DNA from: Adineta ricciae
Taxonomy: Eukaryota; Rotifera; Eurotatoria; Adinetida; Adinetidae
Reading direction: 5' to 3'
NCBI GenBank assembly: GCA_905250025.1
Contig: CAJNOJ010000012.1
Coordinates: forward strand, 850,117 to 914,116
DNA: 64,000 nucleotides
In this document: piece by piece, positions 1 through 12,151 of the stretch
How positions within the stretch are numbered: position 1 is the stretch's first letter
How the letters are laid out: each line of letters starts with the position of its first letter
Notes under the pieces: model-generated
Seen by the model: the letters and a program-made list of their open reading frames with translations, nothing else
Databases searched by the model: none
What the model was told of the DNA's origin: nothing
Program-made: the position numbers and the translations under genes

Positions 1-406
1 ACACGATTCATTCGTTGCGAATACTATACTAACTATATCCCCCCCAAAAAAACTTTTTATTCATGACGGTCGTCTTTTGATCGAATACAAAACAATTGTA
101 TCATATTTCCAATCATCGGAGGATTATAAAAATCATGACATTTTTATTTTCAAGAAGTAGTTGAAGATAGAGACTATATATTACAAGTACCATAAATTGC
201 TTTGACAAGGTACTATCTCATTTGAATCTAATTCTGTTGATGGCGATAAAACTAACACTCCATTTTATTTTTGCTATCTTGAGGTATTTAAAATTTTATT
301 TTTATGTTGAATTCTTCGATGAATAATTTGTATTTCATTTTAGCTTCACAGGTTTGTTAATTTTCTCACGTTTTATGTAGATCTATATTCGTTAACCCTG
401 TAATAG
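1..406. other. Left-edge non-coding stretch
   Basis: AT-rich sequence with no convincing coding exon. The next feature begins at an acceptor AG (405-406), so its first exon, expected to carry a start codon and signal peptide, should lie here or left of the window. I could not identify it. Confidence 0.5.
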
Positions 407-3400
407 CTCCTGTGAACTCACAAATATGTCGCAATATGTCACCATATGGTCGATGCTCCAGCAATAGTGCTTGTGGATGCTTTCCAATGGCAGGCGCGAG
501 TAATGTTGGTGTCTGTGCTTTTATGTGGACGTTTTGTGCTGAACTTGAACCATGTGGTGCTTCGCTAAACTGTCCAGATCGGTCCCATGTATGCGTTCAT
601 CACAGTCGATGCCGCGATGGTCCGATCTGTTATCCAGTGTCCATGATTGACCGAAGTCTCTGTCCTTCCATGCAATCAAGTGAGTCGCAAAAATATCAAC
701 CGAAAAAAACCTTTTTATCCACGAACCTTTTCTGAGAGATTCTAGAGAAACTTCTAGTACTTTCCGCAAAATAGACATGTTTTATTCGCAAAAACCTTTC
801 CATTAACGACAAAAATATGGACGTAATGATATAAATGAGCCAGATTAAAACGAAATACATTCTTATCGTTTATGCATTTTTTATGCGTATACTTTGTTCG
901 TAAATAGTGATGAATACTACAAAGACAACAACTTCAATCACTACACCTATCACAGGTATAGATCCTATGACCACGATGAACACATATGATACCACTGCCC
1001 GGAATACGTACACAACGTCTGCCACGATTGTAGATCTCTCGACCAGTGTGGGTAGACGCGATACAACTGCCGGAAATGTATACACAACAGGTAGCACGAA
1101 TGTGAACTCTATGACTAGCATGGGCAGACATGATACAACTGCCGGGAATGTACACACAACAGGTAGCATGAACATAAACACGATGACTAGCATAGGTCGA
1201 CATGATACAACTGCAGGAAATATTTACACTACATCGTCCACTCCTATACACCCAGTCACTAGTATGGGTAGACTTGACACAACTGCCGGGAATGTATACA
1301 CAACAGGTAGCACGAATGTGAACACTATGACAAGCATGGGCGGACATGATACCACTGCCGGAAGTATTTACACTGCATCGTCCACTACTATACACCCAGT
1401 CACTAGTATGGGTAGACATGACACAACTGCCGGGAAAGTATACACAACAGGTAGCACGAATGTGAACTCTATGACTAGCATGGGCAGACGTGATACAACT
1501 GCCGGGAATGTACACACAACAAGTAGCATGAATGTGAACACTATGACTAGCATGGGTAGACATAATACAACTGCCGGAAATATTTACACTACATCGTCCA
1601 CTACTATACACCCAGTCACTAGTATGGGTAGACATGACACAACTGCCGGGAATGTACACACAACAGGTAGCATGAATGTGAACACTATGACTAGCATGGG
1701 TAGACATAATACAACTGCCGGAAATATTTACACTACATCGTCCACTACTATACATCCGGCCACTAGCATGGGTAGACGTGACACAACTGCCGGAAATATG
1801 TACACTAGAGATGTTACAAATACGGACAGCAAGGCTACGATGAACATGGGCGATATAACTATGGGTAAGCTCGCAAGTTTTTTCTAAGCAGAAAAATCTC
1901 ACAGCAAAAGTAAGGGCAAAGATGGGAAGGTCTTATGCGTTTTCATTTAGATTACGGTGTAAATGTTTGAGGTGGAAAACGGTGGTAGAGTCCTTCGTTT
2001 GTTTATGATAGCGTGTCAGTTAGTTAGGACGGTCGAAAGAACGATATATATCTAATTTCGTAGAGAAAAGTTACTTTAGCGCCTGTTCCTCTATAAAAAG
2101 GTAGCGTTCGATTTATGAATGCTACTAGCATTGATACAAGAGGGGATGTTGTTAAATTCTTCCATAATAAAGAATGGTAGACAATTGTCAATGAAGATAG
2201 TTGCGCTTATGATGCATTAGTAATCCATGAGAATAAAGCGATATAATTTTAGAAAAGCTTGATTACAATTTGCGAGACAGATACAATCAAAACTTTTCAC
2301 TCTCCTTGGATGTTGGCAGAATAGGAGTGTTTTTTACCAATGTTAGATATAGTACTTTTTTCACGAGGATATCGATATACCGAGCATCTTATATTGTTTG
2401 AGTTTCTTTTGGATGGATGTTGAGATTAGTGAATGTTTGGAATTTCGAATTGTAAATGTGAAAGATGGTGACTCTTTCTTGTAAAGCACATTCCACTCCC
2501 AGTTGCAATTCTCATGGATTGAAAGAGCATTCTGACTATGATGTGTACAGGATGTTTGCAAATTGTTCTTTGCTTTTATTTACACTATATGTTGATTTTA
2601 TAGTTTCACCATTCGCTTACCGTCATCCAGAGCTTGAGCGATATATTGCCGAGCACAAGCATGAACAGTTCATGACGTTACCATTCAATAACTTAACTGA
2701 TCAAGATATGGAAATTGTTGCAAACCAAGCGATGCGAAATAACAAGGTAATAAGGGTGTGGGTGAGGGTGTACATGAGTGAATGAATAAATACCAAACAC
2801 GAAACAAATAGTATAACACATAACCCGAGACAGACTGAACTATCGATTAAATTCAAAAGATCTTGAAATGGTCGATGAAGGTGGCGAAAACGTCTCCAGT
2901 AAACGTCGTTTATGCGTCACCATATCAGCAGAAATGAAATTTTCCTCTATAGTCTCACCAAATTCTGTTTCGCTCCTATTCAAGATTAAAGACTATGAAT
3001 TAATTCAGCACGCTAATGGGATATCGAATATTGCAGTGAAATTCATTGACCACATGAGATTCTCTAATCTCTGTATATAGGTACTCATGGCGCTGAGCAT
3101 AAATTCGAATCAAATCGGTGATAAAGGTGCACAATACCTAGCTGAGGCTCTACAAAACAATCCTGTAAGTTCTAAGAACTTTGCGTAACTTTCATGTTCG
3201 CTTGCTCGATTCACACAGACAGTCAAAACATTATCCTTACATATGAATAAAATTGGAGACTATGGTGCCCAGTATCTTGCTGATGCTTTACAAAATAATA
3301 CAGTAATAATTATGTTTTTTTCATGAGTATCTGTTGTTACTCTCCTATATAGATGCTCGAAAGACTATACCTTTCATCGAATAATATTGGAAACATTGGC

Positions 3401-4834
3401 GCACAATATTTATCGAATGCATTAAAAATCAACACAGTGAGTATCATTATTACAATACCATTTTTTCATACTTTCATCTTATTCCTGGTGTATAGAGACT
3501 CAGCGGACTTTATCTCTCCAGTAATAAAATTTTAGAACAAGGCGCGCAATCCTTTGCTGATGCTTTGCGGTATAATAGAGTCAGTGCACATTTCGTTCTG
3601 TTTGTTTAAAAGTCATTGATTATTCTTTGTACAGAAGCTGACAACATTAGATCTTGCACAAAATAAAATTGGAGCTCTCGGAACTCAATATCTCGCCGAC
3701 GCAATCCAACAGAACAATGTAACAATCTTCTTTTTTTTCATATTTTCTTTTCGGACTAGTTTGCTTCGTACAGGTACTCAGAATTCTTAACTTAGCAGGT
3801 AATCAAATCGGAAATGATGGGGTAGAATACCTTGTCGATATTCTACAAAATGGCACAGTAAGTGTTCTTTTTCTTTTCGTCACTCTTCTATTCATTGTAT
3901 AAAGACGTTAAATGTATTGGACATCTCTTTGAATGAAATTGGGGATCTAGGAGCACAATATCTTGCTCGTGCCCTAGAAAATAACGTGGTAATATTCGTG
4001 ACTTGTTCATCTTTTGTTTGTTCGTATTTGTCTTCGAATAGGAACTTCAAAAATTACATATTGGCTATAATAAAATCGGACCCAATGGTGCCGAATACCT
4101 TGCTCATGGTTTGCAAAATAATACGGTGATTGGAATTTCCTTTTCATCTGTAAAGCATCTATGTTCCATTTCTTTCTCAGATTCTAAGGTCATTAGGTCT
4201 CGAAAATAATTACATTACATCACTTGGAGCAAAGTATTTCGCTGACACTATACGACAAAACACGGTTGGTTTTCTTTGGACTTATGTTTCTTCTCAACGT
4301 TTTTTTCTCCCATCAGATGCTCAATATGCTTGTATTGTCAAGTAATAACATCGGTGCAGAGGGCGCACAACATCTTGCTGATGCACTACAAAATAATACA
4401 GTAATAATCAAGCGTATTTTATTTATATTCTATGGTAGTCCTTTTCGTTCTTCATATAGATAATGCAAACACTATTACTCTCATCGAACAATATTGGGGA
4501 CAGCGGTGCACAATATTTCGCTGATGCTTTAAAAATAAACGCAGTGAATATTATTGTTCTCCTCATTTTTCATACTTTTATCTCTTTCTTTATGCATAGG
4601 GGCTCACTCAGCTGTATCTTTCCAATAATGGAATCACAGATAAAGGTGCACAACATCTTACTGATGCTTTGCAGCACAACAAAGTGAGCGTTATTCTTGT
4701 ATCATCTCATTAATGATTCTGTCTTTCTCCTTCCATAGGTAATTCGCTTGTTGGATCTGATGTATAACCAAAACATTTCATCACGAGTTAAACAACAATT
4801 GAAAGAAAAGGATCAGCGGCTTTCTTTTAATTGA
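407..4834 (+). CDS. Cys-rich / Thr-repeat stalk / leucine-rich-repeat protein (5' end missing)
   Basis: Exons: 407-679, 908-1864, 2604-2746, then twelve of 84 bp starting at 3081, 3219, 3353, 3496, 3635, 3774, 3905, 4042, 4181, 4317, 4460 and 4600, and a last exon 4739-4834 ending in TGA. The first exon encodes an 8-Cys-type module (CGCF, PCG, CVHH and CYP motifs) shared with the gene at 56921-58273; exon length (273 nt) and phase (1-1) are identical. The second is a Thr/Ser-rich stalk of 24-residue repeats, also phase 1-1. From 2604 the protein is ribonuclease-inhibitor/NLRC3-type LRR with core LxLxxNxIGxxGAxYLAxAL. The stalk exon ends in phase 1 and the LRR exon begins in phase 1, so one gene is possible, but the 739-nt intron between them is long for this genome and two genes remain an alternative. 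Probably a secreted or surface recognition protein (inference). Confidence 0.6.
1045..1806 (+). repeat. 72-bp tandem minisatellite coding for a Thr-rich stalk
   Basis: Ten full 72-bp units (24 codons each) plus a partial eleventh. Each contains the core GR-x-DTTAGN. Units fall into two kinds: A ends in NVN(S/T)MT and B ends in IHPVT or IHPAT. Their order is A A B A B A A B A B, so a five-unit block of 360 bp appears to have been duplicated. The repeats keep the frame throughout, which argues for selection on the protein. Confidence 0.9.
3081..4683 (+). repeat. Array of twelve 84-bp LRR exons
   Basis: Twelve successive exons are each exactly 84 nt (28 codons), all phase 0, separated by introns of about 45-60 nt. 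Each codes for one LRR with a conserved asparagine ladder and the GAQYLA core; all ends are GT-AG. The exons start at 3081, 3219, 3353, 3496, 3635, 3774, 3905, 4042, 4181, 4317, 4460 and 4600. The pattern indicates growth by duplication of an exon-intron unit. The partial LRR at 2604-2746 opens the array and 4739-4834 closes it. Confidence 0.93.
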
Positions 4835-6589
4835 AATTGTTAGTGATCATTTCCTTGAAACTTCAATAAAAGTGAGTGGAGCATTGAATAGACTTTGATT
4901 GATTCGAAAGTTAACATGAATCAGAGTGAAATCTCAAATGTCAAGTGGAAAAATGAAGATGATCTCTCATTTGATACGAAGAAAGATCAGAAACAAATGA
5001 ATTTGTGCGTATGTAAGAAGAAATCGAATTTTCGAGATTAGTTTCTCGAAAACTGATTCGATTTACAGAAAACGATCGTGTATTGATTAAAAAAAAGATA
5101 CCGAATTGTATCAACATGTGTGTCAAGAAGATGTTTGTACTGTGTTTAAGTTGATGGAGATAGCTACGATTTCAGCGGATCGGAAACTCGAATCAGAAAG
5201 ATAGTCACTGATCGCTATTTCGAATTCATTTTCAACAAATCAAACTTATAGTCAAATTTGAATATGAAATAACTACAAAATGATGATTTATAAAATTCGC
5301 AACAACGAACAAATGAAAATAAAATGTTCGATCGTCATTTCTTTGATCATTATCATCGAAAGTGAAGTACATAAATAAGTTTAGCACTAGGCTAGAAACA
5401 TCACTACTCATAGTGCATAGATAAAGTTTCAAGAGAGAACCTGCAGTACATTTTATACTGATATTTGTGTAGCTCTTCAGTTCAGAACAAAGATAGCTAA
5501 GCATTGAGCTGAGAAAAGCCCAAGCCACTGTATAAATACAATGGTAGTATCACGATTCGCTGCAGTAGCGCGATACCTTTTTTATTTCATCAATCGCTAA
5601 TTATTTGTAACGAAGTGATTCACTTTGTACAGAACAGAAACATCGCTTTTCGTTCTATGAATATGATTCGTGTCTCTTTCATATCTATTTCTGTAGTCGC
5701 TACATTGTGCTCAGGATTTCACAGATATGTTCTATTAAGAAGATTCAGGGTATCATTGGCAAATCTAATCTATAGACGAAAAAATATTTAGACAATTGAA
5801 ATAACACATAGAACATTGTATCTACAGTATCATGAACTTTATCGTGAGTACTCATTTTCTCACATAAAACTAAGCAAAAAAACCAGATCGTTCGTTATGA
5901 ACGTTAAAATAGGAATATTCAGTTGACATAAGAAAGTGAAACTTGACTTAAATAGCCACTGAAATGTCACTTGGATCTTCAATGATCGTAAAACAATCTG
6001 CACAGTCGTCCGTCAGAAAGTATGTGTACGAAGTAACCGCGATATAAGTTTAGCACCCCACTGAATATAACAAAAACTCTCTATGATAAAATACAGGGTG
6101 TGGCTTCTTAACAAAATGTTGATTAAATTCGATTACAAACAGAATTATTTTAACACTAAAAGTAGTAAAATCGATTAGATTAAGAAATACAAATGCAATG
6201 CAATTAAAAGATTTAATCTAATTTTTAAAATGATCGTTTCTTGTCTATTTAAGTCCTGATAAACACAACAAATAAAGCGACGTATGACAACAGAATATAA
6301 ATACGAAGAAATTTTTTAAACGCTCATCGGTCGTTGATTGAAATACCTCTGGAAGAGCAATTCCTACTCAATTGATTTGTTTTCAGTCGACGTGTATCCG
6401 TTGCATGGAAATTTTCTTCTTGAATTTCCCATTCCGGTCGTTTTCGTATTCCTAAAACAAAGATTTATTGAAAAGATTATCTCATAGATCAACTTTACCC
6501 ATTATGACATCGAAGACATTTATTGATTGTATATGCGAACACTTCGGGATGATCTTCCAAGTAAGCAAAGAAATGAAATGAATTCTTTT
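4835..6589. other. Intergenic, AT-rich
   Basis: No gene is supported. Short open frames (for example 5232-5528 minus) show no family motif and no consistent splice sites. A minus-strand segment near 6405-6451 opens after a possible acceptor and ends in a stop; it could be the last exon of the channel fragment at 6590-6979, but this is weak. Confidence 0.5.
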
Positions 6590-6979
6590 ACTGATGAACG
6601 AAGGGTTTCACTGAATAAACACAAACGACTACCATATCGACATAAATGAAGAAACAACAAAATCCATAAAAATACGTCAGCCGATCATTGAGATAAACAG
6701 ATTCTTCTAAATCAATATAAACATCACCTTGACTTTCACGAAATAATTTGTCGATCTCTTTTGCAGTTTTATAACGCGTGAAATAAATTTCAACTGATGA
6801 AATCGAACGAATATAATCAAACCCAATTTAGTTATTGACCAAAACTCAACGAAATATTTCCATTTTAACTTGAGAACTGACTGAATCTCATTGTAAATAA
6901 TATAAAGAAACGAGACTAAATAAATAATTGTACAAATCATTTGAGAATAATTGATGAGATCGTGAACATTTTCCATCAC
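6590..6979 (-). pseudogene. Polycystin/TRP-like channel fragment, frameshifted
   Basis: In one minus frame a membrane segment is followed by a KYFVEFWSITKLG-type stretch that resembles the S2-S3 region of polycystin-family channels. The continuation typical of the family (RYKTAKEIDKLFRES, then VYLNDRLTYFYGFCCFF) is in a different frame near 6640-6800, so at least one frameshift separates the halves. The pieces end in a TAA near 6590 and no upstream exons are seen. I read it as a decayed fragment. A sequence error or an unrecognised short intron cannot be excluded. Confidence 0.5.
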
Positions 6980-6999
6980 ACCTAACTAAATATCGAATA

Positions 7000-7420
7000 T
7001 TTTTTCGCATCGAGAACAACTACAACTGGACCAATAAGTGCAATTGTGACAGGTGAAGATTCATTTCCTGCCCTTGTTATTCCATTCAACTGCCCAACTG
7101 TAAATTGTTAGATACGACGATTACTTTGATCTACCACATATAAATCGAAAATTTCATCAACAAATACTCTACAAGGAGAAGAAAGTTGATTGGGAGCAGA
7201 ACCATTAATACCATTTCCAGCAACAACTCTTAGTGTCAAACGACCCAAAATATTGAGTATTGACACTTCATGGCAGGGACGAAACTTGCATTTTGTTGAA
7301 TCCATAGATCAATTCGACCATGAAATTTGTTCGTGTCGATAAAAAGAGTACGAGGACTTTGCTTAGTAATTTTTTGATGAAAAAAAGTAACTGCAAATGA
7401 GAATGAGCGTGAGGAAATTA
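7000..7420 (-). pseudogene. NHL-repeat protein remnant with stop and frameshift
   Basis: The minus strand reads as a piece of an NHL beta-propeller. An SPRTLFIDTN segment, then HGRIDLWIQQNASFVPAM, lie in one frame. A VVAGNGINGSAPNQLSSP repeat followed by VFVDEIFDLYVVDQSNRRI lies in another. After NRRI an in-frame TAA (7105-7110 region) replaces an expected glutamine codon, and homology continues beyond it (QFTVGQLNG). One frameshift plus one nonsense codon within about 400 bp make this a pseudogene. The repeat type resembles the intact NHL gene at 56921-58273. Confidence 0.75.
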
Positions 7421-8387
7421 AAAACAAATATGGCAGGATTCATAGATTTAATCACGTTTTAAATGCGTAGACTGATTATCAACAACATTTTTTGTTTCTG
7501 AAAAAGATCCAATTTTGTTCTTACATTAAACAGATGATGAGAAATCGAAATCTCGTATTTGTCAATTCGATTCTTTTCTAACAAATTCATAAAAGCGATC
7601 AAAATCATTGCTTTTCTTATCTTCAGATCGTTTTTGGATCTAAATGAGAATATTTCATTTGATATCAAAAGTGTGATTAATATCTTTTGTCATGATTTGG
7701 ATTCTCAAATAAAATAATGAGAGAATCTCTTTTCATCCGACTTCAGTTCATTTAATTTTAAAGTAGAAAGATTTTTTCTTTCGAAAACATTCGCTTTGAT
7801 TTTTAACTTCTTTACAAATTAGTCAGAAAATCATTCACGACTATGACCCTTGAAAATCAGCGAGTTTGATGGAAAATTCCATTTCTTCCCCGAATGTTCC
7901 ATTGCTGATCACGTGTCGTTATAGACGATTTCACAACTAAGAAACACAAAGATTTGTTTGTATGTCGTATTGATTTCTTTATTTGTTGGTTGCATAGTTT
8001 TCCTTTGTCACCATTGTAGATTAACAAAAATCATCTCTGCGTGTCGTTTTCTCCGATGATGGAATATTCGAATACAAACATAAACTATATACAGTGGAGT
8101 AAATGTCTATGAACTATAAACAATGGTGAACGTCAAAATGTTGACTTTTTCCTTTTGGAATGAAATTTAAGAAGCTAATTAAATATTTTGACTATAAAAT
8201 TCTTTTAGATTGAATGGACTAAATATAGATGGCGCACATAAATCAAATTGAAGATTGTCAGTAACTACCATTGGTTGACACTATTCACGACTCCTTTCTC
8301 CTGTGCGTCATGTAATTTCAACATTTAGAGCAAGCCAAGTATGAAGTGTTATGTCGTTATTTCATCGAGAGAAAGAAAAACTGTAAC
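7421..8387. other. Intergenic upstream of PARP
   Basis: About 960 bp with no supported gene. It should contain the PARP promoter and 5' UTR. An in-frame ATG at 8346 precedes the preferred PARP start at 8388. Confidence 0.5.
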
Positions 8388-11300
8388 ATGTCGGATCCAA
8401 CTTCCACGTTCAAAGTTGAATATGCGAAATCTGATCGATCCAAATGTAAAAGTTGTCAATCCACCATTGACAAGGATAGTTTTCGTTTTGCTATTATGGT
8501 GCAATCATCAAAATTCGATGGCAAAGTCTGTCGAATAGAACAAACGAGAGAAATTGAAGTTTTGTTCTTACCTTAGGTTCCTAACTGGTATCATACCCAG
8601 TGTTTTTTCGAAAAAGTCAAATTAATTGATGTGAAAATCATCAAAGGTTTCGATGATATACGTTGGGAAGATCAAAGTAAAATTCGTGATCTTATCCAAG
8701 AAAACTCGAAGAAATTGTCAGGTAAGTTGAACATGCCGATGGAATTTTCTCTTATGCTTCAGCTTTCGATTAGATGAAAATGATCCTGATGAAACATTTT
8801 CAGTCGAATATGCGAAATCTAGTCGAAGTCGATGCCACGGTTGTGATCTATCAATAGTAAAAGATCACTTACGTTTATCTAGAAAGAATTTCTCGAGCCG
8901 AAGGGCACGGAAATACGGACCGGTGGACGAATGGTATCATGTTGATTGTTTTGATCAAATAAAGAAAGATCTGGTATTTTTTGGTACTGCCGAATCGTTC
9001 GTATTGATTTTTTTGAGTTGAGTGAGAATTGATTTTGTTCTTTGAAGATTTTCCGGTTTTGCCAATTTGAATGATGACGATCAGAAGAAGTTGAAAGAGA
9101 AGTTTGGAACATCAACAACAAGTTCAAAGCGGAAACGTCGAGGAGAACAGACGAATAGTGGTTCAGTTCGAGCAAAACAAGTGAAAATTGACGCAGCAGA
9201 GGACTCCAATGAAGAGGAAGAGAAACGTCGGAAAAAAGAGCAATGTGAATTACTATGGAATTACAAAGATAATTTACGAAAAGACGTTCCACACAATGTT
9301 CTAAAAGAATTATTAGAATTTAACGGGCAAAAAGTCATTCCAGGAGAGGCGAATGTAATCTAACTGAACCCTTTTCCAAAGGCTTAATCATTCGATTTTA
9401 GTTAATCGATGCAGTCACTGATTGTATGGCATTCGGTGCACTTGAACCATGCCCAGACTGTTCCGGTCATCTTGTTTTCAAGTAACTTCTCATCTATTGC
9501 AAACAGAGAGAGAGAGAAAATCTGCCTCTTTTTAGTTATACAAACTATCGTTGCACGGGGAACCTTACGGAGTGGACAAAATGTTCATATACAACACAAA
9601 CGCCAAAACGCAAACCATTTGCAATTCCCGATGATGTCAAAGAGACGTATTCCATCTTGTAAGTCTGTAGTTCTCAGTCTTCGATTAATCATACTGTGAT
9701 TTAGTGAAAATTACACATACACGAAACAAGATCGAATGTTGACGCAAGTAACGAAACGACTGACGGTGAACAATGAGATTAAAGAGTACGTACTTTCCTG
9801 AACATTTCGTACCGTGTTAATCGTTATTTTTAGACCGGCTTATGATCCAAAATTGCCTTTACGTGGTTATTCCATTGGATTGGTCGGTCGATTATCGAAA
9901 AAGCCGAGCACTTTGGAAAAACAAATCGAGCAATTAGGAGGCACAGTAGTGCATAATCTCGATAAGAAGACAATGGATGTGATCATTAGTACTCAAGGTA
10001 ACACATTTTTCGAAACCGCTTTCATAAACATCATTGGTTTGATAGATGAGATCGATAACGGAAATAGAAAGATTCAATACGCACAAAAGTATGACATTCA
10101 TGTTGTACCCGAAGAGTTCCTGGACGAAGTTCATAACGATCCACCGTCGGTTGTGATGGATAAAATCAAAATTTCAACCTGGGGAGTTCTACCACATGTT
10201 CGAAAACAGAGAAAGCGCGTTAAAAAACAACCATCAGCTACATTCAAATCGTCGGGTAAATCTATACTTCTTCAGAATAGAGTTTTCTTGACTCCACACT
10301 CGTAGGTCGATCGAAATCGCTTTCATCAGAAAAAGTAACAATGAAATTAAAAGGCGGGGCAGCCGTCGATCCCGACTCAGGTAAGGAGCTCTTTTCTTAG
10401 TCAAAAGCATCACATAAATTGTCCTTTTCACAGGATTGGAAGAAACATGCCATGTATTGAAAAATCGCGAAACGGGCGATTTATTCGCCGCTGTTCTTGG
10501 CAGGGTCGATATAACTCGTGGCACAAATTCTTATTATAAAATTCAACTGCTTGAACATGACACTGGCAACCCGTGGTTTCTCTTTCGCGCATGATAAGTT
10601 CATCTTTTGTTGCCCTATCTTCAATTGTAGCCTTTCATTTCTTCAAGGGTCGGACGGGCACAACCTTTGGTAGCAAAAAAATCGACGAATACAAGAATAA
10701 AACGAAAGCGATGAAAGCGTTCGAGAATGTCTTTTTCGACAAAACTGGAAACCAATGGTCCGATCGTGGTTCATTCAAGAAAATGGCCAATAAATTGTAT
10801 CCGTTGGAAATTGATTACAATAATGATGAAGTTGAAAAACTTGCAAACGACGCCGATTCGGAACTTCGTTCAAATTTGTCACCACCCGTCCAGGATTTGA
10901 TCAGTCTTATATTCAATGTTGAAACCATGGAAAAAGCTTTATTATCGTTTGAAATTGATTTGACCAAAATGCCATTGGGAAAACTATCGAAGAATCAACT
11001 AGAATTGGCTTATAAAGTGTTAACAGAATTGCAAACACTGATCAATGATACAGTAAAGAACAAAAACTTGATTATTGATGCGAGCAATCGATTCTATACG
11101 TTAATTCCACATGATTTTGGTTTGAGAAAACCGATCATTCTCGATCGACTGGACTTAATTCAATCAAAAACTGAAATGATCGATAATTTACTTGAAATCG
11201 AGATCGCTTATTCCATGTTGAAACGCTCGAAAGATGATGGAGAAGAACATCCGATTGATGTTCATTATAAAAAATTGAAAACTCTCATTGAACCCATCGA

Positions 11301-12092
11301 GAAAACAACGGACGAATTTCAACGTATCGAACAGTACATGCAAAACACACATGCATCGACACATAACCAATACAAATTGAAATTAAAGGAACTGTTTAAA
11401 ATTGTTCGAGAAGGTGAAAATGATCGATTCGAGAAATGGAGTCAACTGCCGAATCATCAATTATTATGGCATGGATCGCGAACAACAAATTTTGTCGGAA
11501 TACTCAGTCAGGGATTACGCATTGCACCACCGGAAGCACCAATGGTGAGAAGACTAACCTTGCTACACTTTAATTCTATTCTCGATTTTCGTTGTAGACG
11601 GGTTATATGTTTGGCAAAGGTGTGTACTTTGCTGACATGGCTTCAAAAAGTGGTGAGTTCTATTGATGAAAGGAATGCGTGAGATTTCGGCACGCAATTA
11701 TTTTAGCGAATTATTGTTTTGCCAATCGAGAAACATCAGAAGGTTTGATGCTTTTGTGTGAAGTTGCTCTTGGTAAGATGCACGAATGCTATCATGCGAC
11801 AACGTTTTCTGCGAGTACGCTACCCAAAGGAACACAATCAACAAAAGGCTGCGGACAAACGATTCCGGATCCAAAAGGTAGACCTTAACATACCGATTTT
11901 CATTGTCTAAGGAATTTTATATACTTTCTAGAAAATTATTTTACGGACGACGGTGTTCTTATACCAATGGGTCATGGTGTGAATGCAAATATCGCACATA
12001 GTTCACTGTTATACAATGAATACATTGTCTACGATACGGATCAGATCAAAATCAAATATCTCTTGCGTCTGGATTTTCAATATGAAGATTGA
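8388..12092 (+). CDS. PARP1: Poly(ADP-ribose) polymerase, PARP1 type (possibly impaired splicing)
   Basis: Fifteen exons (8388-8525, 8577-8721, 8774-8996, 9048-9354, 9402-9481, 9536-9658, 9705-9785, 9834-9997, 10046-10255, 10306-10380, 10434-~10593, 10648-11544, 11598-11652, 11707-11877, 11932-12092) give about 995 aa, near the usual 1,014 of PARP1. Order: two PARP zinc fingers (CKSC...WYHTQC and CHGC...WYHVDC), PADR1/third zinc domain (CPDC...CTGN...WTKC), BRCT, WGR ([22 protein letters not shown]), helical regulatory domain and ADP-ribosyltransferase domain with the H-Y-E triad ([25 protein letters not shown]). It acts in the nucleus in DNA-break sensing. The start MSDP was chosen because the finger begins 15 codons later; an in-frame ATG lies 14 codons upstream. 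Odd: no GT donor after FRA in the 11th exon restores the frame, and a TGA follows. Confidence 0.88.
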
Positions 12093-12110
12093 TAGAACTA
12101 CCATTTCTTT

Positions 12111-12137
12111 TTTATTCTAATAAATATAAATAATAAA
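12111..12137. terminator. Back-to-back polyadenylation signals
   Basis: Two convergent genes share a 59-bp gap. On plus, AATAAA occurs at 12119-12124 and 12132-12137, 27 nt or more after the PARP stop. On minus, AATAAA is at 12116-12111, about 36 nt after the stop of the SLC49-like gene. The two 3' UTRs should therefore overlap. Confidence 0.5.
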
Positions 12138-12151
12138 GAAAAATACATTAA

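Noticed and set aside
934..1902. Long minus-strand open frame (322 codons) with Cys/Ser/His repeats
   Set aside because: It is the antisense of the 72-bp Thr-coding repeat. The repeat period is a multiple of three, so all frames stay open together. The plus frame has homologous exon structure and splice sites.
2868..3080. 70-codon plus-strand frame before the first 84-bp LRR exon
   Set aside because: It lies inside the intron joining 2746 to 3081, has no domain and ends exactly at the acceptor.
3081..4683. Regularly spaced repeats resembling a CRISPR array
   Set aside because: The repeats are diverged 84-bp coding exons with GT-AG introns between, not identical direct repeats with unique spacers.
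5232..5528. 98-codon minus-strand frame
   Set aside because: No motif, no splice context and composition like the surrounding AT-rich DNA.
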